Below, piece after piece: positions 6,305-12,959 of a stretch of DNA of 12,961 bases; positions within the stretch are counted from its first letter, which is position 1; the number at the start of each line of letters is the position of its first letter. The stretch is from Clostridia bacterium (GTDB taxonomy: Bacteria > Bacillota > Clostridia > Oscillospirales > Butyricicoccaceae): contig JAFQVZ010000072.1 in NCBI GenBank assembly GCA_017407765.1, positions 1-12,961 of the forward strand. Direction: 5' to 3'. The notes below the pieces were generated by a model that made no database searches, was not told where the DNA came from, and worked only from the letters and a program-made list of their open reading frames with translations. A program made the position numbers and the translations under genes.

Positions 6305-7660
6305 TTATGCATTTCTTTCAAGCATGCTGCGGTGACATCTGACCCAGAATATTCCCTGGATAACACTTGTCACAGCCCAGCTTATGGGATAACAGAGATA
6401 TACCGCCTCGAGGCTGCGGAACATGGGGAAGGCAATGAATATCCAAAGCAGACGTACGCCGCATATACCTACGATCTGTGCAACAGTAGGCAGCAGCGAA
6501 TAGCCCATTCCTCGCATCGAGCAGACAAAAACATCCAGCACACCGTTCAGGAAGAGCGGCAGGCAGACATAAGTCAGTCGGATCATGCCGACAGCGATAA
6601 CTTCGGCATCGGTTGTGTAGAAACCGAGGAAAACATTGCCGAAGCCCCATACTATAAGGCTGATGCCCAATGCGCTGGCAACGGTCAGCACCATGGTCAG
6701 CTTGACGATCTCCTTTACGCGGCCGAACTTGCCTGCGCCGATATTCTGGCTGGTAAAGGTCATGCAGGCCTGAATAAAGGCGTCCAGACCGATATAAACA
6801 AAGCTTTCGATATTGACTGCCGCGCTGTTGCCGGCAACGATGGCTGACGAATCAAAGGAATTGATGCTCGACTGGATAACAACATTGCTAAGCGAGAAAA
6901 CAATGCCCTGAAGTCCGGCAGGAATGCCAATCTTGATGATGTTTAACGCCATGGTAAGATCAATGCCCAGCTTGCTGAAGTGCAGCTGTGTGGCATCCTC
7001 CTGCTTACAAAGCGTTATGCACACCAGTACGGTGGCAACAGCCTGAGAAATAACTGTGGCAATGGCAACGCCGGCAACACTCATATGCAAAACGATTACG
7101 AACACCATGTTCAGCACAACATTGGTGGCGCCGCTGACGGCAAGAAAGAAAAGCGGCCTTTTTGTATCACCTTTGGCGCGCAGGATCGATGCACCGAAGT
7201 TATAGATAAGTCCGAAGAAGGTGCCAACAAAATAGATGCGCATATACAGCTGACTCATATCTATGATATCGGCCGGTGTAGACATAAGCTCGAGCATCGG
7301 GCGCGACAGGAAATATCCAAGCGCCGTCAGCAGCAGTCCGCTCAGGCCCGACATGGTGATGGCGGTGTGAACGGCACGCGTGACACTTTCGTTATCCTTT
7401 GCGCCGAGATAACGGGCAATAAGGACATTGCTGCCCATGCTGAGTCCGTTAAACACCGATATCAGCAGGAAGCACAGCGAACCGGTGGCGCCAACAGCCG
7501 CCAGGGCCTGCTGGCCTGCAAAGCGACCTACGATGATAGTATCGGCAGAGTTGAACATCATCTGCAGCAGATTTGTCAGCATAAGAGGCACGGCAAATGT
7601 CCATACATTCTTAAGCAGGGGGCCATTGACCATATCTATGTTATGTTCTCTTCTTGACAT
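6305..7660 (-). CDS. MATE family efflux transporter (DinF/MepA-like)
   Basis: Twelve-helix exporter of 451 residues in the MATE family. The opening, with PLLKNVWTFAVPLMLTNLLQ and then FNSADTIIVGRFAG, and the ASILRAKGDTKRP segment are typical of the clostridial DinF/MepA-like branch, which differs from the other MATE protein in this window. The second half-repeat begins near KIGIPAGLQGIVF. Substrate is unknown; drugs or metabolites exchanged for Na+ or H+ is family knowledge only. The ATG has AAGGAGG seven bases upstream and a likely promoter about 45 bases upstream. It has its own terminators on both sides, so it is a separate transcription unit lying inside the otherwise conserved khpA-rimM interval. 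Confidence 0.94.
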   Translation of the reverse strand: MSRREHNIDMVNGPLLKNVWTFAVPLMLTNLLQMMFNSADTIIVGRFAGQQALAAVGATGSLCFLLISVFNGLSMGSNVLIARYLGAKDNESVTRAVHTAITMSGLSGLLLTALGYFLSRPMLELMSTPADIIDMSQLYMRIYFVGTFFGLIYNFGASILRAKGDTKRPLFFLAVSGATNVVLNMVFVIVLHMSVAGVAIATVISQAVATVLVCITLCKQEDATQLHFSKLGIDLTMALNIIKIGIPAGLQGIVFSLSNVVIQSSINSFDSSAIVAGNSAAVNIESFVYIGLDAFIQACMTFTSQNIGAGKFGRVKEIVKLTMVLTVASALGISLIVWGFGNVFLGFYTTDAEVIAVGMIRLTYVCLPLFLNGVLDVFVCSMRGMGYSLLPTVAQIVGICGVRLLWIFIAFPMFRSLEAVYLCYPISWAVTSVIQGIFWVRCHRSMLERNA

Positions 7661-7700
7661 AAAATCCTCCTTGGATCAGGCTATAATTTCATTAAAGTAC

Positions 7701-7728
7701 AGTATAGCACAATTCTGTCAAAAACCAA
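7701..7728 (-). promoter_or_regulatory. Likely promoter of the second MATE gene
   Basis: TATACT (7706-7701) is preceded by TGC, an extended -10, and by TTGGTT (7728-7723) with a 16-base spacer. A consensus TTGACA at 7721-7716 sits too close to this -10; paired with TACTTT 16 bases downstream it is an alternative. Confidence 0.6.
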
Positions 7729-7752
7729 ATACTTTCACAGATATTTATATAA

Positions 7753-7794
7753 AAAGATAATAAAAACAGGCCGTTCAATATATCGGCCTGTTTT
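7753..7794 (-). terminator. Intrinsic terminator of the acetyltransferase gene
   Basis: AAAACAGGCCG (plus strand 7763-7773) is complementary to CGGCCTGTTTT (7784-7794), with a 10-nt loop. On the minus strand it is followed by a T-rich tail (TTTTTATTATC). It lies 3 bases after the stop codon. Confidence 0.88.
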
Positions 7795-7797
7795 ATC

Positions 7798-8568
7798 TTA
7801 TCTGTTAAGTTCATCTACAAAATCGGCTTTTCTCACAGTCAGCTCGACCCATGCAGGCCGAAATCCGCTTTTTATGGCATTTCTCACCGACCGAATATTG
7901 CTCCATGCCGCGCAGTAAAACGGCACGATGCCCTTGTTCAGTATCTCCACAGCAAGTGTAGATGTCAGCGCCGATGCTACCCCCTGCCTGCGGTATTCGG
8001 GCAAAACATCAATTCCTATCTGCCACATGGTCTCACAGTCGTCGGATGCTCCCGCCATGCCGATAAGCCTGCCGCCATCATAAGCACCTATGGCTATGCG
8101 GTCGCGCTCACGCCGTTTTTCGCAAAGAGCATTGCTCCACTGGGGCAGATAAAGATCCTTAAACTCCTCAGGACCCATAATGCGTGTTTCATAAGGACAC
8201 TCGAGTGCCTTTACATATTCCATGTCGGGAAGGAAATATTCGGCCATAAAGCAGACCTTAAAGCCCTTTTTCATGACCGCATCGTTAAGCGCAAGGATCG
8301 ACGGTGTTTCAAAGCAGTCATGTGCAGGATGTTTATCTATATAATCAATTGTCTCGCGCACCAGTTCTTCTCCCACCTGTGCAACGATATTGCTTCCGTA
8401 GGAAACAAGGTCACAGTCAAAGGGCAGCGGCAGATACACCCTTGCCTTGGGGTGCTTCTGCGAGAAGGTTACAAGATTATTGCCTGAAAGAAAGTCTTCA
8501 GGAGCACAATTGCAGTCGATGGCCGACTGTTTCAATGCAATTTCAAGTATTTCTTTGTTTGTAAACAT
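7798..8568 (-). CDS. GNAT family N-acetyltransferase
   Basis: A 256-residue protein with a C-terminal GNAT domain (about 125-245) that transfers the acetyl group of acetyl-CoA to an unknown amine. The CoA loop is EYRRQGVASA (191-200), preceded by the beta-strand WQIGIDVLP. The final block NIRSVRNAIKSGF (224-236) is the usual last helix and strand. The N-terminal 120 residues (DCNCAPEDFL near residue 18) match a larger GNAT type I recall from Clostridia. I start at the ATG at 8568, with GGGTGAG upstream, in preference to the TTG at 8580. It follows khpA by 60 bases, but a terminator lies between and I see no good promoter, so it may depend on read-through. Confidence 0.88.
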   Translation of the reverse strand: MFTNKEILEIALKQSAIDCNCAPEDFLSGNNLVTFSQKHPKARVYLPLPFDCDLVSYGSNIVAQVGEELVRETIDYIDKHPAHDCFETPSILALNDAVMKKGFKVCFMAEYFLPDMEYVKALECPYETRIMGPEEFKDLYLPQWSNALCEKRRERDRIAIGAYDGGRLIGMAGASDDCETMWQIGIDVLPEYRRQGVASALTSTLAVEILNKGIVPFYCAAWSNIRSVRNAIKSGFRPAWVELTVRKADFVDELNR

Positions 8569-8590
8569 AAACTCACCCAATACAAGTTAC

Positions 8591-8625
8591 AAAAAAACCA
8601 CCGACTTATACAGTCGATGGTTTTT
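8591..8625 (-). terminator. Intrinsic terminator ending ylxM-ffh-rpsP-khpA
   Basis: The stem is CGACT/AGTCG, one C-A mismatch, then an 8-bp arm (AAAAACCA with TGGTTTTT), with a 5-nt loop. On the minus strand it runs into TTTTTTTG. It starts 3 bases after the khpA stop codon. Confidence 0.88.
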
Positions 8626-8628
8626 CTA

Positions 8629-8874
8629 TCAGTCGAGAATGTCGACAAGAACCTTTTTATGATCCTTCAAACCGGCAGCCTTGATGATGGTGCGTATCTC
8701 CTTGGCGATACGACCCTGCCTGCCGATGACCTTTCCCATGTCGGATTCGGCGACCTTCAGCTGAAGTGTGATCGTGTCTTCCTTTTCAACTGTCTCGATA
8801 GAGATAGCCGAAGGGTTTTCCACGAGATTCTCAACTATATAGGAAAGTATCTCCTTGAGGTTTGTGCTTTCCAT
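8629..8874 (-). CDS. khpA: KH-domain RNA-binding protein KhpA (YlqC)
   Basis: Small cytoplasmic RNA-binding protein of 81 residues, one KH domain. The GxxG RNA-binding loop is GRQG (51-54), within the run GKVIGRQGRIAKEIR. In Firmicutes it pairs with KhpB (Jag) and affects cell division and RNA metabolism. The length is normal for the family. The ATG is only 3 bases past the rpsP stop and has no good ribosome site of its own, so translation is probably coupled to rpsP. It is the last gene before the terminator of the ylxM-ffh transcript. Confidence 0.96.
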   Translation of the reverse strand: MESTNLKEILSYIVENLVENPSAISIETVEKEDTITLQLKVAESDMGKVIGRQGRIAKEIRTIIKAAGLKDHKKVLVDILD

Positions 8875-8877
8875 AGC

Positions 8878-9117
8878 TTAGAGTACACCGGCCTTTTTCA
8901 GTAATGCCCTTACTGTATCTGTGGGCTGAGCGCCATCCTTGATCCACTTCTGAGCCTTCTCAGCGTCTACCTTGATCTCAGAGGGGTTGGCGAGGGGATT
9001 GTATGTGCCGATCTCCTCGATGAATCTGCCATCTCTGGGGAAACGGGAATCAGCAACAACGATACGATAGAAAGGAGCCTTCTTAGCGCCCATTCTTCTC
9101 AGTCTGATCTTTACCAT
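8878..9117 (-). CDS. rpsP: 30S ribosomal protein S16 (bS16)
   Basis: A 79-residue ribosomal protein of the 30S body. The N-terminus [20 protein letters not shown] and the segments [20 protein letters not shown] and [15 protein letters not shown] are diagnostic. The ATG has GGAGGTGA eight or so bases upstream. It lies 62 bases after ffh with no terminator between, and is probably on the same transcript; a weak promoter in that gap cannot be excluded. Confidence 0.98.
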   Translation of the reverse strand: MVKIRLRRMGAKKAPFYRIVVADSRFPRDGRFIEEIGTYNPLANPSEIKVDAEKAQKWIKDGAQPTDTVRALLKKAGVL

Positions 9118-9179
9118 TTCAATTTCACCTCCATGTATTCTATATCTCTTTTATTTACAATTTAAAATTGCCAGCTTTT

Positions 9180-10520
9180 TTAGAAAGGCAGCTTAAAACC
9201 GCCTTTGCGCTTACCCTGACGCTTTGCAACGCCGGTAAACTGCTTCATCATCTTCTGTGTCATATCGAGCTGCTTCAGAAGACGGTTGACATCCTCTACC
9301 CTCTGTCCGCATCCGGCGGCAATGCGCTTTTTGCGGCTGAAGTTAAGGAGGTCGGGGTTTTCCCTCTCCTTGGGAGTCATCGAGAGAATGATGGCCTCTA
9401 CCTTTGCAAGAGCCTTTTCATCGACCTTGGCACCCTTGAGCGCCTGTGCGTTCATGCCGGGGATCATTCCCATGATCTCATCCATCGAGCCCATGCTCTT
9501 CATCTGGACCAGCTGATCGTAGTAGTCGTTGAGATTAAGCTTACCCTTGCGGAGGCGAGCCTCCATATCAACAGCCTTCTTTTCATCGAAGTTCTGCTGC
9601 GCCTTCTCGATGAAGGTGAGAACGTCGCCCATGCCCAGGATCCTGGAAGCCATACGGTCGGGATAGAAGGGCTCGATCTGATCGAGCTTCTCGCCAACAC
9701 CGCAGAACTTGATGGGCTTGCCTGTTACGGCACGAATCGAAAGGGCCGCACCGCCTCTTGCGTCGCCGTCCAGCTTGGAAATGAGGACAGAGTCGATGCC
9801 CAGAGCGTCGTTGAATGCCGATGCGGCATTAACTGCGTCCTGACCGGTCATACCGTCTACAACGAGCATGATCTCGTGAGGCTTTACATTGGCCTTGATC
9901 GACTTGAGCTCATCCATAAGCTGCTCGTCGATATGAAGTCGGCCGGCTGTGTCTATAATGAGCACGTCATTGCCGTGCAGCTTTGCGTGATCATAGGCCG
10001 CTTTGGCGATCTCTACGGGATCACCCTGGCCCTGCTCAAAAACAGGGATATCCAACTGAGCGCCTACTACCTTGAGCTGCTCGATAGCAGCGGGGCGATA
10101 GACGTCGCACGCACAGAGCAGCGGCCTGCGGCTCTCGCGCTTTTTGAAGTAACCTGCCAGCTTTGCGCAGTTTGTCGTTTTACCGGCACCCTGCAGACCA
10201 ACGAACATAATTACCGTCGGGGGGTTGTTCGCCATTCTGATGCGGTTCTGTGTTCCGCCCATAAGGCTTACAAGCTCTTCATTTACGATCTTGATTACCT
10301 GCTGTGCAGGAGAAAGACTGTCAAGGATCTCGGCACCGACAGCCTTTTCGCTGACCTTTGCAACAAAATCCTTTGCAACTTTAAAGTTTACGTCGGCCTC
10401 GAGCAGCGCCATGCGTATTTCTCGCATAGCCTCCTTGACGTCGGACTCGGACAGCCTGCCTTTGGAGCGCAGCTTTTTGAATACGCCCGACAGCTTATCC
10501 GCAAGGTTTTCAAATGCCAT
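9180..10520 (-). CDS. ffh: Signal recognition particle GTPase Ffh (SRP54)
   Basis: GTPase that binds 4.5S/6S SRP RNA and hydrophobic signal sequences and delivers ribosomes to FtsY at the membrane. It has 446 residues, the family length. In order: N domain (1-about 95), G domain with GLQGAGKTT (108-116), DVYRPAAIEQL (139-149), DTAGRL (190-195) and SKLDGDARGG (248-257), then the methionine-rich M domain from about 295, containing MGMIPGMN and the RNA-binding SRKKRIAAGCG. It ends in a basic tail. Two ATGs stand side by side; GGAGG is six bases from the second (10520) and only three from the first, and known Ffh proteins start MAFE, so I chose 10520. The gene follows ylxM by 15 bases. Confidence 0.98.
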   Translation of the reverse strand: MAFENLADKLSGVFKKLRSKGRLSESDVKEAMREIRMALLEADVNFKVAKDFVAKVSEKAVGAEILDSLSPAQQVIKIVNEELVSLMGGTQNRIRMANNPPTVIMFVGLQGAGKTTNCAKLAGYFKKRESRRPLLCACDVYRPAAIEQLKVVGAQLDIPVFEQGQGDPVEIAKAAYDHAKLHGNDVLIIDTAGRLHIDEQLMDELKSIKANVKPHEIMLVVDGMTGQDAVNAASAFNDALGIDSVLISKLDGDARGGAALSIRAVTGKPIKFCGVGEKLDQIEPFYPDRMASRILGMGDVLTFIEKAQQNFDEKKAVDMEARLRKGKLNLNDYYDQLVQMKSMGSMDEIMGMIPGMNAQALKGAKVDEKALAKVEAIILSMTPKERENPDLLNFSRKKRIAAGCGQRVEDVNRLLKQLDMTQKMMKQFTGVAKRQGKRKGGFKLPF

Positions 10521-10535
10521 CATTAACCTCCGGCT

Positions 10536-10898
10536 TTATTTAAGCAATTCATCGATTATCTCGACGATCGACTCGGTCCTCTTGGCTATTTCATAGTTTT
10601 TAAGGCCCGAATTGACTCTGATGATATAGCCGACTTCTTCGCGGATCTTTGTCAGCTTATCTTCATAGCCCGAATACTTTTTAACGAGCCCCACTTTATC
10701 CTCAGTCTCTCTGAGAATTGTCTCGGCTCTTATGATGGCGTCTCTGACGCCCTGACGGGAAATCTCTGCGTGTTCGGCGATCTCGGTGAGGGAAAGATCT
10801 TCGTTATAATAAAGATCAAACAGTTCTTTCTGCTTTTCTGTAAGCAGATCACCGTAAAAATCGAAGAGCATCGACATATGGAAGGTGTCGCTCTTCAT
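10536..10898 (-). CDS. ylxM: YlxM/UPF0122 family putative SRP-associated regulatory protein
   Basis: A 120-residue protein with a sigma-like helix-turn-helix: LTEKQKELFDLYYNEDLSLT, then EIAEHAEISRQGVRDAIIRAE (about 18-60), followed by a helical C-terminal half. The UPF0122 family is nearly always encoded directly before ffh, as here. In Streptococcus it has been reported to bind the SRP and modulate its GTPase activity; a DNA-binding role is also possible. An open frame extends upstream to 11009, but that part covers the promoter. The ATG at 10898 has AAAGGAG about nine bases upstream and lies 40 bases below a near-consensus promoter. First gene of the ylxM-ffh-rpsP-khpA transcript. Confidence 0.94.
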   Translation of the reverse strand: MKSDTFHMSMLFDFYGDLLTEKQKELFDLYYNEDLSLTEIAEHAEISRQGVRDAIIRAETILRETEDKVGLVKKYSGYEDKLTKIREEVGYIIRVNSGLKNYEIAKRTESIVEIIDELLK

Positions 10899-10912
10899 CC
10901 CCTCACTCCTTT

Positions 10913-10936
10913 CTGTAAAGTTGTCTTCCTTTACAA
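10913..10936 (-). promoter_or_regulatory. Operator-like inverted repeat in the ylxM leader
   Basis: On the plus strand CTGTAAAG (10913-10920) and CTTTACAA (10929-10936) are inverted repeats (7 of 8 positions) with 8 bases between, placed from about +2 of the predicted transcript to just before the ribosome site. It could be an operator or an RNA hairpin; nothing shows which, or that it is functional. Confidence 0.3.
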
Positions 10937-10944
10937 CGGGATTT

Positions 10945-10973
10945 ATGATACTATAAATCCTTCTTTTTGTCAA
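10945..10973 (-). promoter_or_regulatory. Sigma-A promoter of ylxM-ffh
   Basis: TTGACA (10973-10968), a 17-base spacer and TATCAT (10950-10945). The -35 is perfect and the -10 has one mismatch. Transcription should start near 10938. Confidence 0.9.
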
Positions 10974-11031
10974 GACATTACACACAAATTTATTCGGCAA
11001 TTTAAACATATTTTTGCGTCGCTACACTCTC

Positions 11032-11060
11032 TTGTCAGATGCGCTTTTCAATAGTATAAT
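11032..11060 (+). promoter_or_regulatory. Sigma-A promoter of lgt
   Basis: TTGTCA (11032-11037), a 17-base spacer and TATAAT (11055-11060). Predicted transcription start is near 11067, about 40 bases before the lgt ATG. It points away from the ylxM promoter; 58 bases separate the two -35 boxes. Confidence 0.88.
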
Positions 11061-11107
11061 AGTATCGTCAAAACACATCAGCAATTCACGAAAGGTCAAT
11101 CCCAAAA

Positions 11108-12271
11108 ATGATAAATACTGTTTCATTTCCCGGTCTGTCAGATGTTGTCCTCACCCTGAACAGGGTGGCATTTTCGGTCTTTGGCTATGACATCATGTGG
11201 TATGGTGTTATTATCGGCAGCGGATTTATGCTGGCTGCTCTCTATGCCGTCATACACGCAAAAGAGTTCGAGCTTGACACCGACTTTATCATGGACATTC
11301 TGATATGGTGTCTGCCTGCCGCAATAATCGGCGCCCGCCTCTATTATGTCGCCTTCCGATGGGAATACTTCTCTCAGGACCTGAGCCGTATCCTCAATAT
11401 TCGAGGCGGCGGCCTCGCCTTCTATGGCGGTTTCCTCGGCGGAGTTCTCGGAGGCGCCATTGTATGCAAGCTTAAAAAGCGCCGCTTCATGCCCACTCTG
11501 GACATGGCCTGCATAGTCTTCCCTCTTGCTCAGTCCATCGGACGATGGGGCAATTTTATGAACTGCGAGGCCTTCGGCGGCCCTACCGACCTTCCCTGGG
11601 GAATGTCGATAAACGGCGCCTCCCCTGTCCATCCCACCTTCCTCTATGAATCCATCTGGAACTTCATCGGATTCCTGCTGCTTCACAGATATTCCAAAAA
11701 ACGCAAGTTTGACGGCGAAATGGCCCTCCTGTATCTGGCATGGTACGGCTTTGGCCGAATGTTCATCGAGGGCATGAGGACCGACAGCCTTTATATCGGC
11801 TCGACGAACATCCGCGTTTCCCAGCTGCTGGCATTTATATTCTTTATCGTAGGCGCCGGGCTCCTGTGCTATATGCACATGAGCAAGAAATATCTTTCCT
11901 GCCCTATCTTCACGTCGCGTATGCGTGCCGCCTTCGCCGGCGACAACGCCATTGATATACCCGAGTTTATTCCCACACCAGTAAACAACAAGGAGGAAAC
12001 AAACATGAAGGAACTCACACTGTTCATGCTGCCCAACTGCCCCCACTGCAAGCTGGCTTTAAAGCTTCAGGACGAGCTGATGGCCGAAAACCCCGAATAC
12101 AGGGATAATATCAAGATCAACATGATCAACGAGGCAAAGGAGAGCGAGCTGGCCAACTCTTATGACTACTATTATGTTCCCTGCTATTTCTACGGCAAGG
12201 AAAAGCTGTCTGAAGGTCACGTCGAAAAGGAAGACGTCGAAAAGGTCTTCAAGGCTGTTCTGGCAAAATAA
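11108..12271 (+). CDS. lgt: Lgt prolipoprotein diacylglyceryl transferase fused to a thioredoxin-like domain
   Basis: Residues 1-about 257 are Lgt, the membrane enzyme that attaches diacylglycerol from phosphatidylglycerol to the lipobox cysteine of prolipoproteins. The family signature GRWGNFMNCEAFG (145-157) is intact, as are RGGGLAFYGGFLGG (99-112) and VHPTFLYES (174-182); seven membrane segments are plausible. After a 40-residue linker, residues 300-387 form a small thioredoxin/glutaredoxin-like domain with the redox motif CPHC (311-314) and a VPCY cis-proline segment (357-360). The reading frame is open throughout, so a 387-residue fusion is predicted. A complete ribosome site and ATG sit at the junction. 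Known Lgt topology (N-terminus out, C-terminus in) would put the added domain in the cytoplasm. The lgt start has only a weak site (AAAGGT, about 12 bases upstream). It has its own promoter and terminator. Confidence 0.93.
   Translation: MINTVSFPGLSDVVLTLNRVAFSVFGYDIMWYGVIIGSGFMLAALYAVIHAKEFELDTDFIMDILIWCLPAAIIGARLYYVAFRWEYFSQDLSRILNIRGGGLAFYGGFLGGVLGGAIVCKLKKRRFMPTLDMACIVFPLAQSIGRWGNFMNCEAFGGPTDLPWGMSINGASPVHPTFLYESIWNFIGFLLLHRYSKKRKFDGEMALLYLAWYGFGRMFIEGMRTDSLYIGSTNIRVSQLLAFIFFIVGAGLLCYMHMSKKYLSCPIFTSRMRAAFAGDNAIDIPEFIPTPVNNKEETNMKELTLFMLPNCPHCKLALKLQDELMAENPEYRDNIKINMINEAKESELANSYDYYYVPCYFYGKEKLSEGHVEKEDVEKVFKAVLAK
11991..12007 (+). promoter_or_regulatory. Internal ribosome site and start codon for the thioredoxin-like domain
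   Basis: AGGAGG (11991-11996), eight bases, then ATG at 12005, in the same frame as lgt. This is the best ribosome site on the transcript, stronger than that of lgt itself. It would give a free 88-residue protein (12005-12271) starting MKELTLFML and holding the CPHC motif. Such short thioredoxin-like proteins exist as stand-alone genes in Clostridia. Confidence 0.7.
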
Positions 12272-12288
12272 ATCTCCACAGCATGTTA

Positions 12289-12319
12289 AAACCCGCCTTT
12301 TAAGGCGGGTTTAATTTTT
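12289..12319 (+). terminator. Intrinsic terminator of lgt
   Basis: AAACCCGCCT (12289-12298) pairs with AGGCGGGTTT (12303-12312), followed by AATTTTT. It lies 17 bases past the stop codon and just before the end of the convergent acetyltransferase gene; on the other strand the T-run is weak. Confidence 0.88.
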
Positions 12320-12752
12320 ATATCTCTTTTGCCATAAAAAGAACATGACCGCAGTCGGAAAATCCTTTTGCTCTGTAAAAATCCGCTGCCGGGGCAAACC
12401 GATTGGTCGACAATGTTATCCCTGCCAGCTTTTTCTCTCTGACATAAAGCTCCAGTCTTTTCATAAGCATAGAGCCATATCCCCTGTGCTGGTGCTCAGG
12501 GCTTACAAACATCTCGTCAACAAACACTTCACTGTTATTCCACCACACCTTTTCATGGGCAAACACAGCGCCTATGATATCTTTGCCGTCATCCAGAACA
12601 TATCCGATAAACTTTTTGGCTTCAAAAAGATCCGAGAGATATTCCTCAGCCGTTTCGGCTGACCATCGGCACTGCCACATTTCATTGTTATACACCCGGC
12701 ACATGATATCGGCACAGGCGGCTATATCCTCTCTTCTCAGTTCTCTGATCAT
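12318..12752 (-). CDS. GNAT family N-acetyltransferase
   Basis: A compact single-domain GNAT of 144 residues. The acetyl-CoA loop is HQHRGYGSML (87-96), after the strand VFVDEMFVSPE; the C-terminal NRFAPAADFYRAKGF (117-131) is the usual final helix and strand. Overall layout is like small aminoglycoside 6'-type and other small-molecule acetyltransferases, but the substrate cannot be told from sequence. The ATG directly follows the stop codon of the upstream lipoprotein gene with no base between, and GGGGA in the end of that gene is the ribosome site, so the two are translationally coupled. It converges with lgt on the terminator at 12289-12319. Confidence 0.88.
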   Translation of the reverse strand: MIRELRREDIAACADIMCRVYNNEMWQCRWSAETAEEYLSDLFEAKKFIGYVLDDGKDIIGAVFAHEKVWWNNSEVFVDEMFVSPEHQHRGYGSMLMKRLELYVREKKLAGITLSTNRFAPAADFYRAKGFSDCGHVLFMAKEI

Positions 12753-12959
12753 TTATCTTCCCCTTCCGGGAAATACAACTGCCAGCAGAACAACAAGAAC
12801 AACTGCCGCTGCCACCACGACAATAAGAGGAAACGAATTACCCGAAACAAATATTGCCGTTGGGCCATCGGCTCCGCCGATAACTCCCACACTCGATGCA
12901 TCTCCACAGCCTGAAAGAAACAGAAAAGCCGCCATCAAAGCCAAAAATCTCAGCACCAT
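12753..12959 (-). CDS. Small lipoprotein with the OadB/GcdB-type GGADGPT signature
   Basis: A 68-residue protein: signal peptide with lipobox LSGC (lipid on Cys18), the motif SSVGVIGGADGPTAIF (22-37), one membrane helix (about 44-63) and a basic end PGRGR. The motif is that of the beta subunit of Na+-pumping decarboxylases (OadB, GcdB, MmdB), where its aspartate lies in the conserved region implicated in Na+ transport. Those proteins have around 400 residues and many helices; here only this piece is present, so it cannot be a working pump by itself. I recall similar short proteins in gut Clostridia, often annotated as truncated beta subunits. The start is at the window edge and its ribosome site is not visible; the short signal peptide fits this ATG. 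Coupled to the downstream acetyltransferase gene. Confidence 0.75.
   Translation of the reverse strand: MVLRFLALMAAFLFLSGCGDASSVGVIGGADGPTAIFVSGNSFPLIVVVAAAVVLVVLLAVVFPGRGR

Noticed and set aside
8569..8628. A promoter for the acetyltransferase gene after the khpA terminator
   Set aside because: TATAAG at 8610-8605 lies in the terminator loop and has no acceptable -35 upstream; not called.
9118..9179. A separate promoter for rpsP in the gap after ffh
   Set aside because: The best pairs (TTTTAA-17-TATAGA or TTAAAT-17-TAGAAT) have poor -35 boxes in AT-rich sequence, and there is no terminator before them.
9168..10526. A 452-codon open frame antisense to the whole of ffh
   Set aside because: ffh on the minus strand is unmistakable and the antisense protein resembles no family; its length is explained by codon bias of ffh. 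It has no promoter or ribosome site.
10899..11009. N-terminal extension of YlxM to 11009
   Set aside because: It covers the near-consensus ylxM promoter, so this stretch cannot be translated from that transcript; the ATG at 10898 has AAAGGAG.
11138..12046. A 302-codon minus-strand frame over lgt
   Set aside because: Shadow of lgt; the signature of Lgt on the plus strand and the plus-strand promoter decide the coding strand.
12318..12752. Specific call as an aminoglycoside 6'-acetyltransferase
   Set aside because: Only the general GNAT layout and CoA loop can be seen; substrate cannot be assigned by eye.
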